Source of the DNA: QGON01 sp963691905
Lineage (GTDB): Bacteria > Pseudomonadota > Gammaproteobacteria > Chromatiales > Chromatiaceae
Assembly (NCBI GenBank): GCA_963691905.1
Contig: OY829894.1
Coordinates: 1,178,001 to 1,242,000 of the forward strand
Length of the DNA: 64,000 nucleotides
Reading direction: 5' to 3'
Shown here: one piece after another, positions 34,476 to 44,400 of the stretch
How positions within the stretch are numbered: position 1 is the first letter of the stretch
How the letters are laid out: every line of letters begins with the position of its first letter
The notes under the pieces: model-generated
What the model was told of the DNA's origin: nothing
The model's input: the letters and a program-made list of their open reading frames with translations, nothing else
The model's database searches: none
Program-made: the position numbers and the translations under genes

Positions 34476-36784
34476 ATCCGGCGGCGAAAAAAAACGGCCT
34501 GATCTGGCTGCTGCTGGTGATCGCCTCGGTCTGGATCATTGTCACTGCCCCCCCGCTGGAAAACGATATGGGTCAGTTTCTGCCCACTGCGGTAACGCCG
34601 CAGCAGGCACTGCTGCTGGATGAGATCAGCCAGGGGACAGGATCACGTCTTTTCCTGCTGGCAGTCTCGGGTGGGGAACCGGCTCATCTGGACGAAACAA
34701 GCCGCACACTGAAACAGAAACTGTCAAATACCAGCCATTTCCAGCAAGTATTGAACGGCGAATCCCTGATCGACGAAAAAACCCGTCAACTACTTTTAGA
34801 CTATCGCTATCTGCTGATAAAAACAGAGATCACCCAGGAAACCCTGCACAACGCCCTGCAGAAACGACTGCGGGAACTCACCTCTCCAGTAGGTATGCCC
34901 GGCAGACGTTATCTATCCAATGATCCCACCGCCGTTTCCCGGGAGATCTTGGCTCGATGGACATCAAACAATGGGGCTGTACAGACCCGGGGAATCTGGC
35001 GTTCTCCAGACAACTCTCAGATTTTGCTGATGCTGCAGAGTCACTATCCTGCAACAGCACTCGAGCAACAGGCGGCTGCAATCGAAAGCATCAGAACTGC
35101 ATTCGACGCCCTGCCCAACCATGAGAGACTAAACCTGACCATCACCGGTCCCCCCTATTTTGGCGTGGAGTCGCGCCGCATCATCCGCCAGGAAGCGCGG
35201 TCGATGTCACTCTACGCCTCTATCGGCGTCGCCCTGCTGCTGCTCTTCTCCTTCCGCTCATTGCGGCTGTTGCTGCTGGCGGCACTGCCACTTGCCAGTG
35301 GTGTGCTGGCCGGAACCGCAACGGTTTTACTCGCCTTCAACAGTATGCACGCCATCACCCTGGCCTTCGGCATCACCTTGATCGGTGTAGCGGTGGACTA
35401 CCCGATTCACCTCTTCACCCATCTGCGCCATGGCGAACGTGGAGAGGAAGCCATGCGAAGAATCTGGCCCATCCTCAGACTCGGACTGATCACCACCGCA
35501 TTGGGATTCAGCGCCCTGCTGCTGACCGATTTCGGCGGACTGGCTCAACTCGGCGCCTTTGCGGTGGCCGGTCTGTTGGCGGCGGCCCTGGCGACCCGAT
35601 ATCTGCTGCCCACACTGACGCCGGAAAGTGTACAGCCCAATCCCTTTGAACGACCTGTCAGAAGGCTCTTTTCTGCCCAATCATCCACCCGCCACAGGTT
35701 GGCCATCCCTCTGGTTATACTGGTGTTGTCCGGCCTCACGCTTTTCCTCTCGGGCGAACAACTCTGGGAGCATGACCTGAGGCGGCTCAGCCCAATTTCA
35801 GCCGAGACACGGGAACAGGATCAACAACTGCGGCAGCAGTTGGGAGAGGCGGATGCTGGCCGTCTGCTGATCATTTCCGGCACATCCGCCGAAGATGTCC
35901 TGCAACAGAGTGAACAGTTGGAGGGTTTGCTTGAGCATGCCGTCAAGAAGGGGCTATTGAGCCGATTTGACTTGCCCTCCCGTTTGCTGCCGAGTCACCG
36001 CATCCAGCTTGAAAACCGAAATCGCCTACCTGATCGTAACTCACTGCAAAAAGATCTGGCGCAGGCAATAGCAGGCATGCCCTTCAAAGCGGGGCTTTTT
36101 ACCCCCTTTCTGGATGACGTGGCCGACGCTCGCAAGCGTACCCCCCTCAGCTTCGAACAACTGGAATCCTCTCCACTGGGCCTGCGCCTCTCCGCCCAAC
36201 TACAACGGAAACCGGATGGCAAATGGCGGGGGCTTATCCCCCTGACCGGCGTGAGTGACGAACCCGCTCTGGAACAGTTGGTAGAGCAAGCAGGCATCTC
36301 TATCGCCTATCTCAACCTGCACCGGGACACCTCGGATCTGGTGGGCAGCTACCGGGACGAGGCCCTGCGCCTCGCAGGTATGGGTGGGGTGGTTATCCTG
36401 TTTGTGCTGCTCTTCGCGCTGCGCAATCTGTCTCAGCTTGTCCGCGTGACGCTGCCGGTGGCCACTGCAGTTCTCACCACTGCCGCCCTGCTGGCATTTC
36501 TGGGAGAACAGCTCTCCCTCTTCCACATTGCCGCCCTGTTGCTGGTCTTGGGAATCGGTCTCGACTATGCGCTCTTCGTGGCGTACACGCCGACCTCCGA
36601 CCCGGCATTCCCCGCCACCCTGAGTTCACTGCTGATCTGCAATCTGTCGACCCTGCTGGTTTTTGGATTACTGGCAGCAACCAGCGTGCCCGTTCTGAGC
36701 GCCATTGGTCTCACGGTTCTCACAGGCGCTGTTTTCAGCCTTATTTTCAGTGTATCGATGGTGCATAATGAGAGGCATTCATAG
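34472..36784 (+). CDS. MMPL/RND-type exporter of the polyene cluster
   Basis: A 770-residue protein with two repeated units, each a large periplasmic loop followed by five to six helices (about 230-380 and 620-765). ITLAFGITLIGVAVDYPIHL and ALLLVLGIGLDYALFVAY carry the paired Asp residues of the proton path. MMPL-like exporters are standard in aryl polyene clusters and are thought to move the lipid-linked product toward the outer membrane. It starts at GTG overlapping the previous stop. The LolA-like carrier gene commonly found beside it is absent here. Confidence 0.87.
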   Translation: MNPAAKKNGLIWLLLVIASVWIIVTAPPLENDMGQFLPTAVTPQQALLLDEISQGTGSRLFLLAVSGGEPAHLDETSRTLKQKLSNTSHFQQVLNGESLIDEKTRQLLLDYRYLLIKTEITQETLHNALQKRLRELTSPVGMPGRRYLSNDPTAVSREILARWTSNNGAVQTRGIWRSPDNSQILLMLQSHYPATALEQQAAAIESIRTAFDALPNHERLNLTITGPPYFGVESRRIIRQEARSMSLYASIGVALLLLFSFRSLRLLLLAALPLASGVLAGTATVLLAFNSMHAITLAFGITLIGVAVDYPIHLFTHLRHGERGEEAMRRIWPILRLGLITTALGFSALLLTDFGGLAQLGAFAVAGLLAAALATRYLLPTLTPESVQPNPFERPVRRLFSAQSSTRHRLAIPLVILVLSGLTLFLSGEQLWEHDLRRLSPISAETREQDQQLRQQLGEADAGRLLIISGTSAEDVLQQSEQLEGLLEHAVKKGLLSRFDLPSRLLPSHRIQLENRNRLPDRNSLQKDLAQAIAGMPFKAGLFTPFLDDVADARKRTPLSFEQLESSPLGLRLSAQLQRKPDGKWRGLIPLTGVSDEPALEQLVEQAGISIAYLNLHRDTSDLVGSYRDEALRLAGMGGVVILFVLLFALRNLSQLVRVTLPVATAVLTTAALLAFLGEQLSLFHIAALLLVLGIGLDYALFVAYTPTSDPAFPATLSSLLICNLSTLLVFGLLAATSVPVLSAIGLTVLTGAVFSLIFSVSMVHNERHS

Positions 36785-36816
36785 CCCAATGCCATTAGGC
36801 GCCATTTGAATCGTTG

Positions 36817-38004
36817 ATGGACCCACTCCAGATAACTGCATACACCACCGTCAGTGCCGCTGGAGATGGAAAAGAGGCACTGCAAAGCGCACTGCTCGAA
36901 GGCAAAGGGGGACTTCAGCCCAACGACTTCGGCCATGCCCCTCTCGACACCTGGATCGGGCGCGTGGCTGATCTGGAAAACCGGCCGTTGGATGAGGGCG
37001 ACCGGCAGTTCGAGTGTCGCAACAACCGTCTGGCCCTGATGGCACTCCAGCAGGACGGCTTCCTTACCGCAGTCGAGTCCCTCAAATCCCGCGTTGATCC
37101 GACCCGCATTGGCCTTTTTCTCGGCACCAGCACCTCAGGTATCCTCAGCACCGAGCAGGCCTACCTGGAGCTGCGCAAGAGTGGACGCTGGCCTGCTGGA
37201 TATCACTTCAAAGGCAGCCACGATCTCTTCTCGGCAACCCAATTTGTGCGGATGAAACTGGGCCTGAAAGGCCCTGCATTCTCAATCTCCACCGCTTGCT
37301 CATCCAGTGCCAAGGTCTTCTGTGACGCCCACCGGTTCATCTCCACCGGACTCTGTGATGCCGCCATCGTCGGTGGTGTCGATACGCTTTGTCTCACCAC
37401 ACTTTTCGGATTCAACTCGCTGGAACTGGTCTCCGGGCAACCCTGCCGCCCCTTCGACCAGAACCGCGACGGGATCTCCATCGGTGAGGCAGCTGGTTTC
37501 ATGGTTCTGGAAAAAAACAGCACAACCGATTCAGGCGTCGCACTGCTCGGCTATGGTGAAAGCAGCGATGCCTACCATATCTCCACCCCGAGACCGGATG
37601 GCGCCGGCGCCAGACTCGCCATGGAGCAAGCCCTGAACCGGGCAGAACTGACAGTGGATGAGATCGACTATATCAATCTGCATGGCACCGCAACACCCAG
37701 CAATGACCGGGCTGAAGCCAACTCGATCAATCGGCTCTTTCCGTCGTCAACCCCATGCAGTTCCACCAAAGGCTGGACCGGACACACGCTTGGTGCGGCG
37801 GGCATCACCGAATCGATCATCGCCTGCCTGGCGATTGAAGCAGGCTTCATACCCGGCACCCTCAACACCCAATCACCGGACCCAACGCTTGGGCTCAATA
37901 TACAACGAGCTACTACAATAGAACCTGTAACCCGGGTATTGAGTAACTCCTTCGGCTTTGGCGGCAGTAACTGCAGTCTTCTCTTTGGACGAATCTCATG
38001 CTGA
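36817..38004 (+). CDS. apeO: Beta-ketoacyl synthase, catalytic subunit (ApeO-like)
   Basis: A 395-residue ketosynthase with the full catalytic triad: Cys161 in STACSSSAKVF, His289 in NLHGTATPSND and His323 in GWTGHTLGAAG, with Lys318 beside it. ApeO pairs with the inactive ApeC to extend the chain. ATG 36817 is used; a TTG lies one codon earlier. Its end overlaps the ApeC start by seven bases, as expected for an obligate heterodimer. Confidence 0.88.
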   Translation: MDPLQITAYTTVSAAGDGKEALQSALLEGKGGLQPNDFGHAPLDTWIGRVADLENRPLDEGDRQFECRNNRLALMALQQDGFLTAVESLKSRVDPTRIGLFLGTSTSGILSTEQAYLELRKSGRWPAGYHFKGSHDLFSATQFVRMKLGLKGPAFSISTACSSSAKVFCDAHRFISTGLCDAAIVGGVDTLCLTTLFGFNSLELVSGQPCRPFDQNRDGISIGEAAGFMVLEKNSTTDSGVALLGYGESSDAYHISTPRPDGAGARLAMEQALNRAELTVDEIDYINLHGTATPSNDRAEANSINRLFPSSTPCSSTKGWTGHTLGAAGITESIIACLAIEAGFIPGTLNTQSPDPTLGLNIQRATTIEPVTRVLSNSFGFGGSNCSLLFGRISC

Positions 38005-38798
38005 GTTTCTATCTGGAGGCACCCGCCGTTGCAGCCCCTGGACTGGATGGCTGGACAAACGCCAAACCAGTGTTGGCGGAAGAGACTGCCTATCGCCAGA
38101 CCCCCCTGCCCGATTATGTACCGAAGATACTGCCGCCAACCGCCCAGCGCAGAGGCAGTAAAAGCACCCTGCTGGCCATCCAGGCGGCCCAGGAATCTCT
38201 GGGCACTACAGAGATCGCGCCAACGGAACTGGCCTCGATCTTCGCCTCTTCCATTGGTGATCCGGAGATCGTCGATCGGCTCTGCTCCGCATTGGCAGAT
38301 CCGCGACCGATGGTCTCGCCTACCCAATTCCACAACTCGGTTCACAACGCCCCCGCCGGCTATTGGAGTATCGCCATCGATTCACTGCAGAGCACCAACA
38401 GCCTGGCGGCCAGCGACGCCAGTTTCGCTGCGGGTCTTTTGTCGGCAGCCGTTCAATGCCGGGCTGAGTCACGCTCACTTCTGTTGGTCGCCTATGACCT
38501 GCCATTCGCAGCACCAATGGATGCAACCCGTCCGCTCTCCGCGCCATTTGCCGCTTCGATGGTAGTAACGCCCTCCGCCACCAGACAGACCCAGCTGCAC
38601 TGCACACTGGAAATCAACGCCCTCTCTGCTCCAGCTTCCCGCATGGCAGACGCCGAATTGGAACAACTGCGCGTCGGCAACCCTGCAGCCCGCGCCCTGC
38701 CGGTATTGCGACAGTTGGCCTCCCCGACTGATGAAGAAACCCTCACTTTTGATTATCTGCCCGACTGCCAACTGCAATTGAAGTGCAAACCATGTTGA
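37998..38798 (+). CDS. apeC: Chain-length-factor-like ketosynthase partner (ApeC-like)
   Basis: A 266-residue protein of the short ketoacyl-synthase-like family found in aryl polyene clusters. PTQFHNSVHNAPAGYWSIAI and DASFAAGLLSAAVQC are its recognisable blocks. No active-site Cys is present in the equivalent position, in line with a non-catalytic, chain-length-setting role. It overlaps both neighbours, and its stop lies within the first codons of the dehydratase gene. Confidence 0.83.
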   Translation: MLSFYLEAPAVAAPGLDGWTNAKPVLAEETAYRQTPLPDYVPKILPPTAQRRGSKSTLLAIQAAQESLGTTEIAPTELASIFASSIGDPEIVDRLCSALADPRPMVSPTQFHNSVHNAPAGYWSIAIDSLQSTNSLAASDASFAAGLLSAAVQCRAESRSLLLVAYDLPFAAPMDATRPLSAPFAASMVVTPSATRQTQLHCTLEINALSAPASRMADAELEQLRVGNPAARALPVLRQLASPTDEETLTFDYLPDCQLQLKCKPC

Positions 38799-39229
38799 AT
38801 AGACGGCAAATCTGCGAGCGGCTTCCCCACTCTGGCAGCATGTGCCTGCTCGACAGCGTGGAGCACTGGGATAACGACGACATCCAATGCATTGCAACCA
38901 ACCACAGAGAGCCATCCAACCCACTACGCAACCCTGAGGGATTGCCCACAATCAGCGGCGTCGAGTACGCCGCACAAGCCATGGCGGTTCACGGCAGTCT
39001 GCTTGCAGATGACGACTCGCCCCGCATGGGTTTTCTTGCCGCGCTGCGGGATCTCGAACTCAAAACAGAATGGCTGCATAATCTGCAGGGAGAGCTGGTT
39101 ATTTCCGTTCACAAGCAGGCTGCTGATGAGGGTGGCGCCATCTATGATTTCCATTTGGAAGCCAACTCGGAGCCCTTGATGGAAGGACGGGCCACTGTGA
39201 TCTATCAGAACAGAGGGATAGAATCTTGA
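38792..39229 (+). CDS. apeP: ApeP-like hotdog dehydratase
   Basis: A 145-residue hotdog-fold protein. LPHSGSMCLLDSV is the FabZ-like N-terminal helix/loop with its His, and GVEYAAQAMAVHG holds the catalytic Glu of the central helix. It is the expected partner of the ApeI-like protein. ATG 38792 is preferred over a GTG three codons upstream. Its TGA overlaps the reductase start. Confidence 0.82.
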   Translation: MLNRRQICERLPHSGSMCLLDSVEHWDNDDIQCIATNHREPSNPLRNPEGLPTISGVEYAAQAMAVHGSLLADDDSPRMGFLAALRDLELKTEWLHNLQGELVISVHKQAADEGGAIYDFHLEANSEPLMEGRATVIYQNRGIES

Positions 39230-39945
39230 AACGTGCACTGGTAACAGGAGGCAGTGGTACCATCGGCGGCACCATCTGCAGAAAACTTGCTGCCGATGGC
39301 CTGTTTGTACTGATCCACGCCAACAGCAAACCGGAGCGGGCCCGGCAACTGGCTGAAGAGATCAACAACCAGGGGGGATTTGCCGAAGCAGTCTGTTTTG
39401 ATGTGCGGGACAACAGACACAGCAAGGAGTCCATCGAACACCTGCTGCACGGAGGACCGGTGCAGGTTCTGGTCAACAATGCCGGCATCCACGATGACAT
39501 GCCGATGGCAGGCATGGAAGCCAATCAATGGCAGAATGTCATCGATGTTTCACTGAACGGTTTTTTCAACGTCACCCAACCCCTGCTGCTGCCGATGATG
39601 TCCACCCGCTGGGGGCGCATCATCTCACTCTCTTCCGTGGCCGGCATCATGGGTAACCGGGGACAGACCAACTATGCGGCCGCCAAGGCAGGACTGCACG
39701 GCGCCAGCAAGTCCCTGGCCATTGAACTGGCCTCCCGCGGCATAACCGTGAATGTGGTAGCCCCAGGCATTATCGAATCCCCGATGCTCGGAGAGCACTT
39801 TACACCGGAAGTCGTCGACCGGTTGGTGCCGATGAAACGTGCGGGCAGACCTGAAGAAGTGGCGGATCTGGTCTCTTTCCTTGCCTCTGAAAGCGCCGCC
39901 TATATCTCAGGGCAGATCATCTCCATCAACGGCGCAATGGCCTGA
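39226..39945 (+). CDS. apeQ: 3-ketoacyl-ACP reductase (ApeQ-like)
   Basis: A 239-residue FabG-type short-chain reductase. TGGSGTIGG binds NADP, NNAGIHDD follows, and YAAAKAGLHGASK carries the Tyr-x3-Lys pair with the Ser in SLSSVAG. It reduces the ketone after each extension round. The start is TTG, overlapping the ApeP stop as TTGA. The adjacent GT2 gene begins 12 bases after its stop. Confidence 0.88.
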   Translation: MKRALVTGGSGTIGGTICRKLAADGLFVLIHANSKPERARQLAEEINNQGGFAEAVCFDVRDNRHSKESIEHLLHGGPVQVLVNNAGIHDDMPMAGMEANQWQNVIDVSLNGFFNVTQPLLLPMMSTRWGRIISLSSVAGIMGNRGQTNYAAAKAGLHGASKSLAIELASRGITVNVVAPGIIESPMLGEHFTPEVVDRLVPMKRAGRPEEVADLVSFLASESAAYISGQIISINGAMA

Positions 39946-39957
39946 GTCAGGGACAGG

Positions 39958-40719
39958 ATGTCGATTCCAGTAACAGTGGTCATACCCGCCTACAATGAGG
40001 CGGCCACCATTCGTGATCTGGCGAAACGTGTCTTGCAGCGTACATCCCAACTCATCGTGGTGGATGACGGTTCCAGTGACGGCACAGCTGAGCAACTTGC
40101 TGATCTGCCGCTGACACTAATCAGGCATCAGGAAAACAGAGGTAAAGCAGCCAGTCTGCACGATGGCATGCAGGCGGCGGTGCAACAGGGCGCCAAATGC
40201 GTAATCACCCTCGATGGCGACGGCCAGCATGTACCAGAGGATATTCCCAAACTCTATGCAAGCTGGGAGGCCAATCCAAAACACCTGATCATAGGCGCAC
40301 GCCTGCAAAATCGTGAACAGGCCCCAAATGCACGGCGCCGCGCCAATAACTTTGCCGACTTCTGGATTTCCTGGGCGGCGGGCTGCCGTATCCGCGACAG
40401 CCAATCCGGGCTCCGGCTCTATCCTGCCGATGCGATTCAGTCAGTTTTCGTTTCTCACAGCAGGGAACGGGGATTTGTTTTTGAGAGTGAATACCTGATC
40501 GAAGCGGCGAAAAAGGGTTTTGGATTCAGCACGGTTCCCGTCGAGTCCCGCTATCCACAACAGGCGCGGGCAAGTCACTTCCGCCCAGTGGCTGATATTA
40601 CCCGTATCGTCCTGATGGTAGCGGGAAAACTCATCGCCAACGGCATGTATCCCATGGGACTCTATCGGGTTTTATTCAGAGAGAATAACGAACCCGACAG
40701 GTTTCCTCATGAGAAATAA
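39958..40719 (+). CDS. GT2 glycosyltransferase of the polyene cluster
   Basis: A 253-residue GT-A family 2 transferase, dolichyl-phosphate-mannose-synthase-like: VTVVIPAYNEAATIRDL opens it, VVDDGSSDGT and ITLDGDGQHVPED are the nucleotide-sugar and metal sites. In other clusters such a domain is fused to the acyltransferase. It has no clear membrane helix, unlike ArnC. It may add a sugar to the lipid anchor of the polyene. Confidence 0.8.
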   Translation: MSIPVTVVIPAYNEAATIRDLAKRVLQRTSQLIVVDDGSSDGTAEQLADLPLTLIRHQENRGKAASLHDGMQAAVQQGAKCVITLDGDGQHVPEDIPKLYASWEANPKHLIIGARLQNREQAPNARRRANNFADFWISWAAGCRIRDSQSGLRLYPADAIQSVFVSHSRERGFVFESEYLIEAAKKGFGFSTVPVESRYPQQARASHFRPVADITRIVLMVAGKLIANGMYPMGLYRVLFRENNEPDRFPHEK

Positions 40720-40780
40720 GCGAGTAAACTTTCAGCTGCAGGTTATGTATAAGCCTTTATCAACTTAAGGAGAGTTAGTG

Positions 40781-41176
40781 ATGAAGCAGAAATTATTGGG
40801 CGTTCTGATCGTCGGTATGGTTACACTATTCCTGGCGGGATGCCCGCACCAGGCAATGGTCTACAACGTTGAGGACGCATCCGTTGTCGCCAACAAGGAT
40901 GGGGTCACCATGGACGATGTCCGCAAGGCCATCATCCGTGCCGGCACCACTCTCGGCTGGAACATGAATGATAAAGGTTCAGGCCTGGTTGAAGGCACCA
41001 TTCATCTTCGCTCCCACATGGCGCAGGTCGATATTCCGTATGATGCCCAGACCTACAGCATCAAGTACAAAAACAGCGACAATCTGAAGTACGATGGCGA
41101 AAAGATCCACAGCAACTACAATGGCTGGATCCAGAACCTCGATCGGGCAATCAGGGCGCAGTTGAGTACGCTCTGA
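40781..41176 (+). CDS. Small lipoprotein of unknown function
   Basis: A 131-residue predicted lipoprotein: signal helix (about 4-20) and lipobox TLFLAGC (Cys21). The mature part has a repeated beta pattern (VEGTIHLRSHMAQVDIPYDA) and resembles small lipoproteins often found near transport or pigment clusters. AAGGAG lies eight bases before ATG 40781, which decides this start over a GTG one codon upstream. It is 61 bases after the GT2 stop and may be the last gene of the cluster. Confidence 0.75.
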   Translation: MKQKLLGVLIVGMVTLFLAGCPHQAMVYNVEDASVVANKDGVTMDDVRKAIIRAGTTLGWNMNDKGSGLVEGTIHLRSHMAQVDIPYDAQTYSIKYKNSDNLKYDGEKIHSNYNGWIQNLDRAIRAQLSTL

Positions 41177-41205
41177 TATCCGGTTGTTTCCGGAACAATA
41201 AACCA

Positions 41206-41225
41206 CCCCGCTGCATGTTGCGGGG
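41206..41225 (+). terminator. GC hairpin without U-run, possible transcript end
   Basis: CCCCGC (41206-41211) pairs with GCGGGG (41220-41225) across TGCATGTT, 30 bases after the lipoprotein stop. Only AATTAAA follows, so intrinsic termination is uncertain. Confidence 0.35.
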
Positions 41226-41247
41226 AATTAAACCAGCCACCTTGTAG

Positions 41248-41318
41248 GTTGGGTTAGGTGCACATCGCCGATAAGATCAATTATTTCCGCTAAAGGCAGG
41301 TGTGCACCGTAACCCAAC
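41248..41318. repeat. Palindromic repeat, family A copy 2
   Basis: GTTGGGTTAGGTGCACA (41248-41264) pairs with TGTGCACCGTAACCCAAC (41301-41318) with one bulged base. The core is shared with copies at 6326 and 41344. It lies between the convergent lipoprotein gene and purL. Confidence 0.8.
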
Positions 41319-41343
41319 ATTTCCGCAATCTTCTAACTCAACC

Positions 41344-41417
41344 GTTGGGTTACGATGCGCGCTGACATAGTCGATAAACGGAAAGTAGGGTGTTATTACG
41401 CATCTAACCCAACCTAC
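41344..41417. repeat. Palindromic repeat, family A copy 3
   Basis: GTTGGGTTACGATGC (41344-41358) pairs with GCATCTAACCCAAC (41400-41413), followed by CTAC. It is in tandem with copy 2, 25 bases away, and ends 11 bases before the purL stop. Confidence 0.8.
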
Positions 41418-41427
41418 GTTTTTCTAT

Positions 41428-44400
41428 CTATCCCACCCAGGCACGGGCATTTCTGAAAAGACGCAACCAAGGCGCGTCTTCACCCCAACCATCCGGATGC
41501 CAGGAGTGTTGCACCGTACGAATGACCCGCTCGGGATGCGGCATCATGATCGTGACCCTGCCATCGGTTGTGGTCAACCCGCCCATGCCCACCGGTGAGC
41601 CGTTGGGATTTGCCGGATAGGTGGTTGCCACTTCACCACTGTTTTCAACATAGCGTAATGCCATCAGTTCACCTGCCTTTGACAGATGTCCCGCATCACG
41701 AAACTCTGCCCTGCCTTCACCATGCGCCACTGTGATAGGTAGCCGGGAACCACTCATGCCCTGCAGCATAATGGATGGAGAATCCACGACCTCCACTGTG
41801 ACAAAACGGGCCTCGAACTGTTCGGAGCGGTTGCGTACAAAATGGGGCCAATGTTCTGCACCGGGAATCAGTTCATGCAGATTGGAGAGCATTTGACAGC
41901 CGTTGCAGACACCCAACGAAAAGGTGTCCTCCCGGTTGAAAAAGCGCTGAAACTGCTCTCTGGCACGTCCGTTGAAAAGGATCGATTTGGCCCAACCCTC
42001 ACCTGCGCCCAACACATCGCCGTAGGAGAAACCACCACAGGCCACCAGCCCCTTGAACTGTTCCAGCGAGACACGCCCTTCGATAACGTCGGACATATGC
42101 ACATCCACACACTCAAAACCGGCACGATGGAAAGAGGCCGCCATCTCCAACTGACCATTGACCCCCTGCTCGCGGAGGATCGCCATTGGCGGGCGAACCC
42201 CGGTGGCGATCATGGGTGCGGCCACGTCATCATCAATGTCGAAAGATAGCTCCACCTGCATGCCGGGATCATCCGCAGCGATCCGATCGAACTCCTCCTG
42301 GGCGCAGTTTGGATTATCCCGCAGCGCCTGCATCTGTCGGGTGGTCTCAGACCAGGCCTGCTGGAAGGCTTTACGGCCCCCCTCCAGAACAGTCTTGCCG
42401 TTACGCAGAAAGTCAAAACGGTCTGACTCGCTGAGACTGCCGATGACGTGACTGTGATGTCCCAGACCGGCATCATGTAACCGCTTCAGGACATCATCCG
42501 TATCATTATGCCGAACCTGAATCACGGCCCCCAGCTCCTCGCTGAAGAGGATGGCGAAATCATCATCGCCAAGGTCATTCAGCTCAATGCTGATGCCGCA
42601 ACGCCCGGCAAAGGCCATTTCACTCAGGGTGGCAAACAACCCACCATCGGAACGGTCATGATAAGCCAACAGCAGGCCGTCCCGGTTCAACTCCTGAATC
42701 TGTGAAAAGAAACGTTTCAGTGCATCGGGATCATTGAGGTCCGCACCGCGATGACCCATCTGCTTATAGACTTGCGCCAGGGCGGATGCCCCCAAACGGT
42801 TCATGCCCTTACCCAAATCAATCAGAATCAGGTCGCTGTCCCCCAAGTCCGTGCGCAACTGGGGTGTCAGGGTGTGCCGCACATCGCTGACCGGAGAGAA
42901 GGCAGTGATAATCAGAGAGAGGGGTGCGGTAACCTCACGCTTCTCTCCCCCCTCATCCCAGACCGTCTTCATCGACATGGAGTCCTTGCCCACCGGCACC
43001 GCGATGCCCAGTGCGGGACAGAGTTCCATACCCACGGCCTTCACCGTCTCATAAAGTTTGGCATCCTCGCCGACATGGCCGGCAGGGGCCATCCAGTTAG
43101 CAGAGAGTTTGATATCGCTGATTTTTTCGATGGAGGCAGCGGCGATATTGGTGATCGCCTCGCCGACGGCCATGCGCCCGGAAGCGGGAGCGTCGATCAA
43201 TGCGATGGGGGTTCGCTCGCCCAGGGCCATCGCCTCGCCGGTATGCCCCATGAGACCCGAAGCCGTCACCGCCAAGTCGGCAACCGGCACCTGCCAGGGA
43301 CCCACCATCTGATCCCGCGTCACCATGCCGGTGATCGTGCGATCCCCGATGGAGATGAGAAAGGTCTTGTTTGCGACTGTCGGCAGGGACAGCACTCGCA
43401 GGGCCGCCTCTTTCAGATCAACATCGCTGAAGTCGAGTTCGGGCTTGTGGAAGGTGCGATGGTGCACATCCCGCAGCATGCGCGGCGCTTTCCCGAACAG
43501 CAAGGGCATGGGAATATCGATAGGGTTGTTATCGAAGTGAGCATCACCCAGGATCAGGTGCTCCTCGTCGATCGCCTCACCCACCACGGCATATGGACAG
43601 CGCTCCCGCTCGCAGATCGCCTTGAACTCATCGAGGCGGTCGACATCCACCGCCATCACATAGCGTTCCTGGGACTCGTTACACCAGATCTCCATGGGAG
43701 ACATGCCGGGATCATCGTTGGGCACCGTGCGCAACTCGAATCTGCCGCCCCGTCCGGCATCATGGACCAGTTCCGGCAGTGCATTGGAGAGACCACCCGC
43801 CCCTACGTCATGGATAAAGAGGATGGGATTATCGCTGCCTCTGGACCAGCAGGCATCGATCACCTCCTGACAACGACGCTCCATCTCAGGATTCGAGCGC
43901 TGCACCGAGGCGAAATCCAGATCTTCCGCCGAGGTGCCGCTGGCCATAGATGAAGCAGCGCCACCACCCAGCCCAATCAGCATTGCGGGTCCACCCAGCA
44001 CCACCAGTGGGGAACCACCGGGAAAGGTGGTCTTTTCGATATGCTCGCCACGGATATTTCCCAATCCGCCAGCCAACATGATCGGTTTGTGATAGCCCCG
44101 CAGCTCATCCCCATCCGGCCCCGAGACCCGCTCCTCGTAGGTTCGGAAATAGCCGCAGATATTGGGGCGCCCAAACTCATTATTGAACGAGGCCGCACCG
44201 ATGGGGCCTTCCAGCATAATATCGAGCGCGGAGACGATACGGTCCGGCTTGCCGTGATCGGTCTCCCAAGGCTGTTCGGCGCCAGGGATTCGCAGATTGG
44301 AAACCGAGAAACCGCAGAGTCCGGCCTTGGGCTTGGAACCCTTGCCGGTAGCCCCCTCGTCTCGAATCTCTCCTCCCGACCCTGTCGCTGCCCCCGGATC

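Noticed and set aside
42751..43953. A 400-codon open frame opposite purL
   Set aside because: purL is unambiguous over the whole stretch; the opposite frame is unlike any protein and has no ribosome site.
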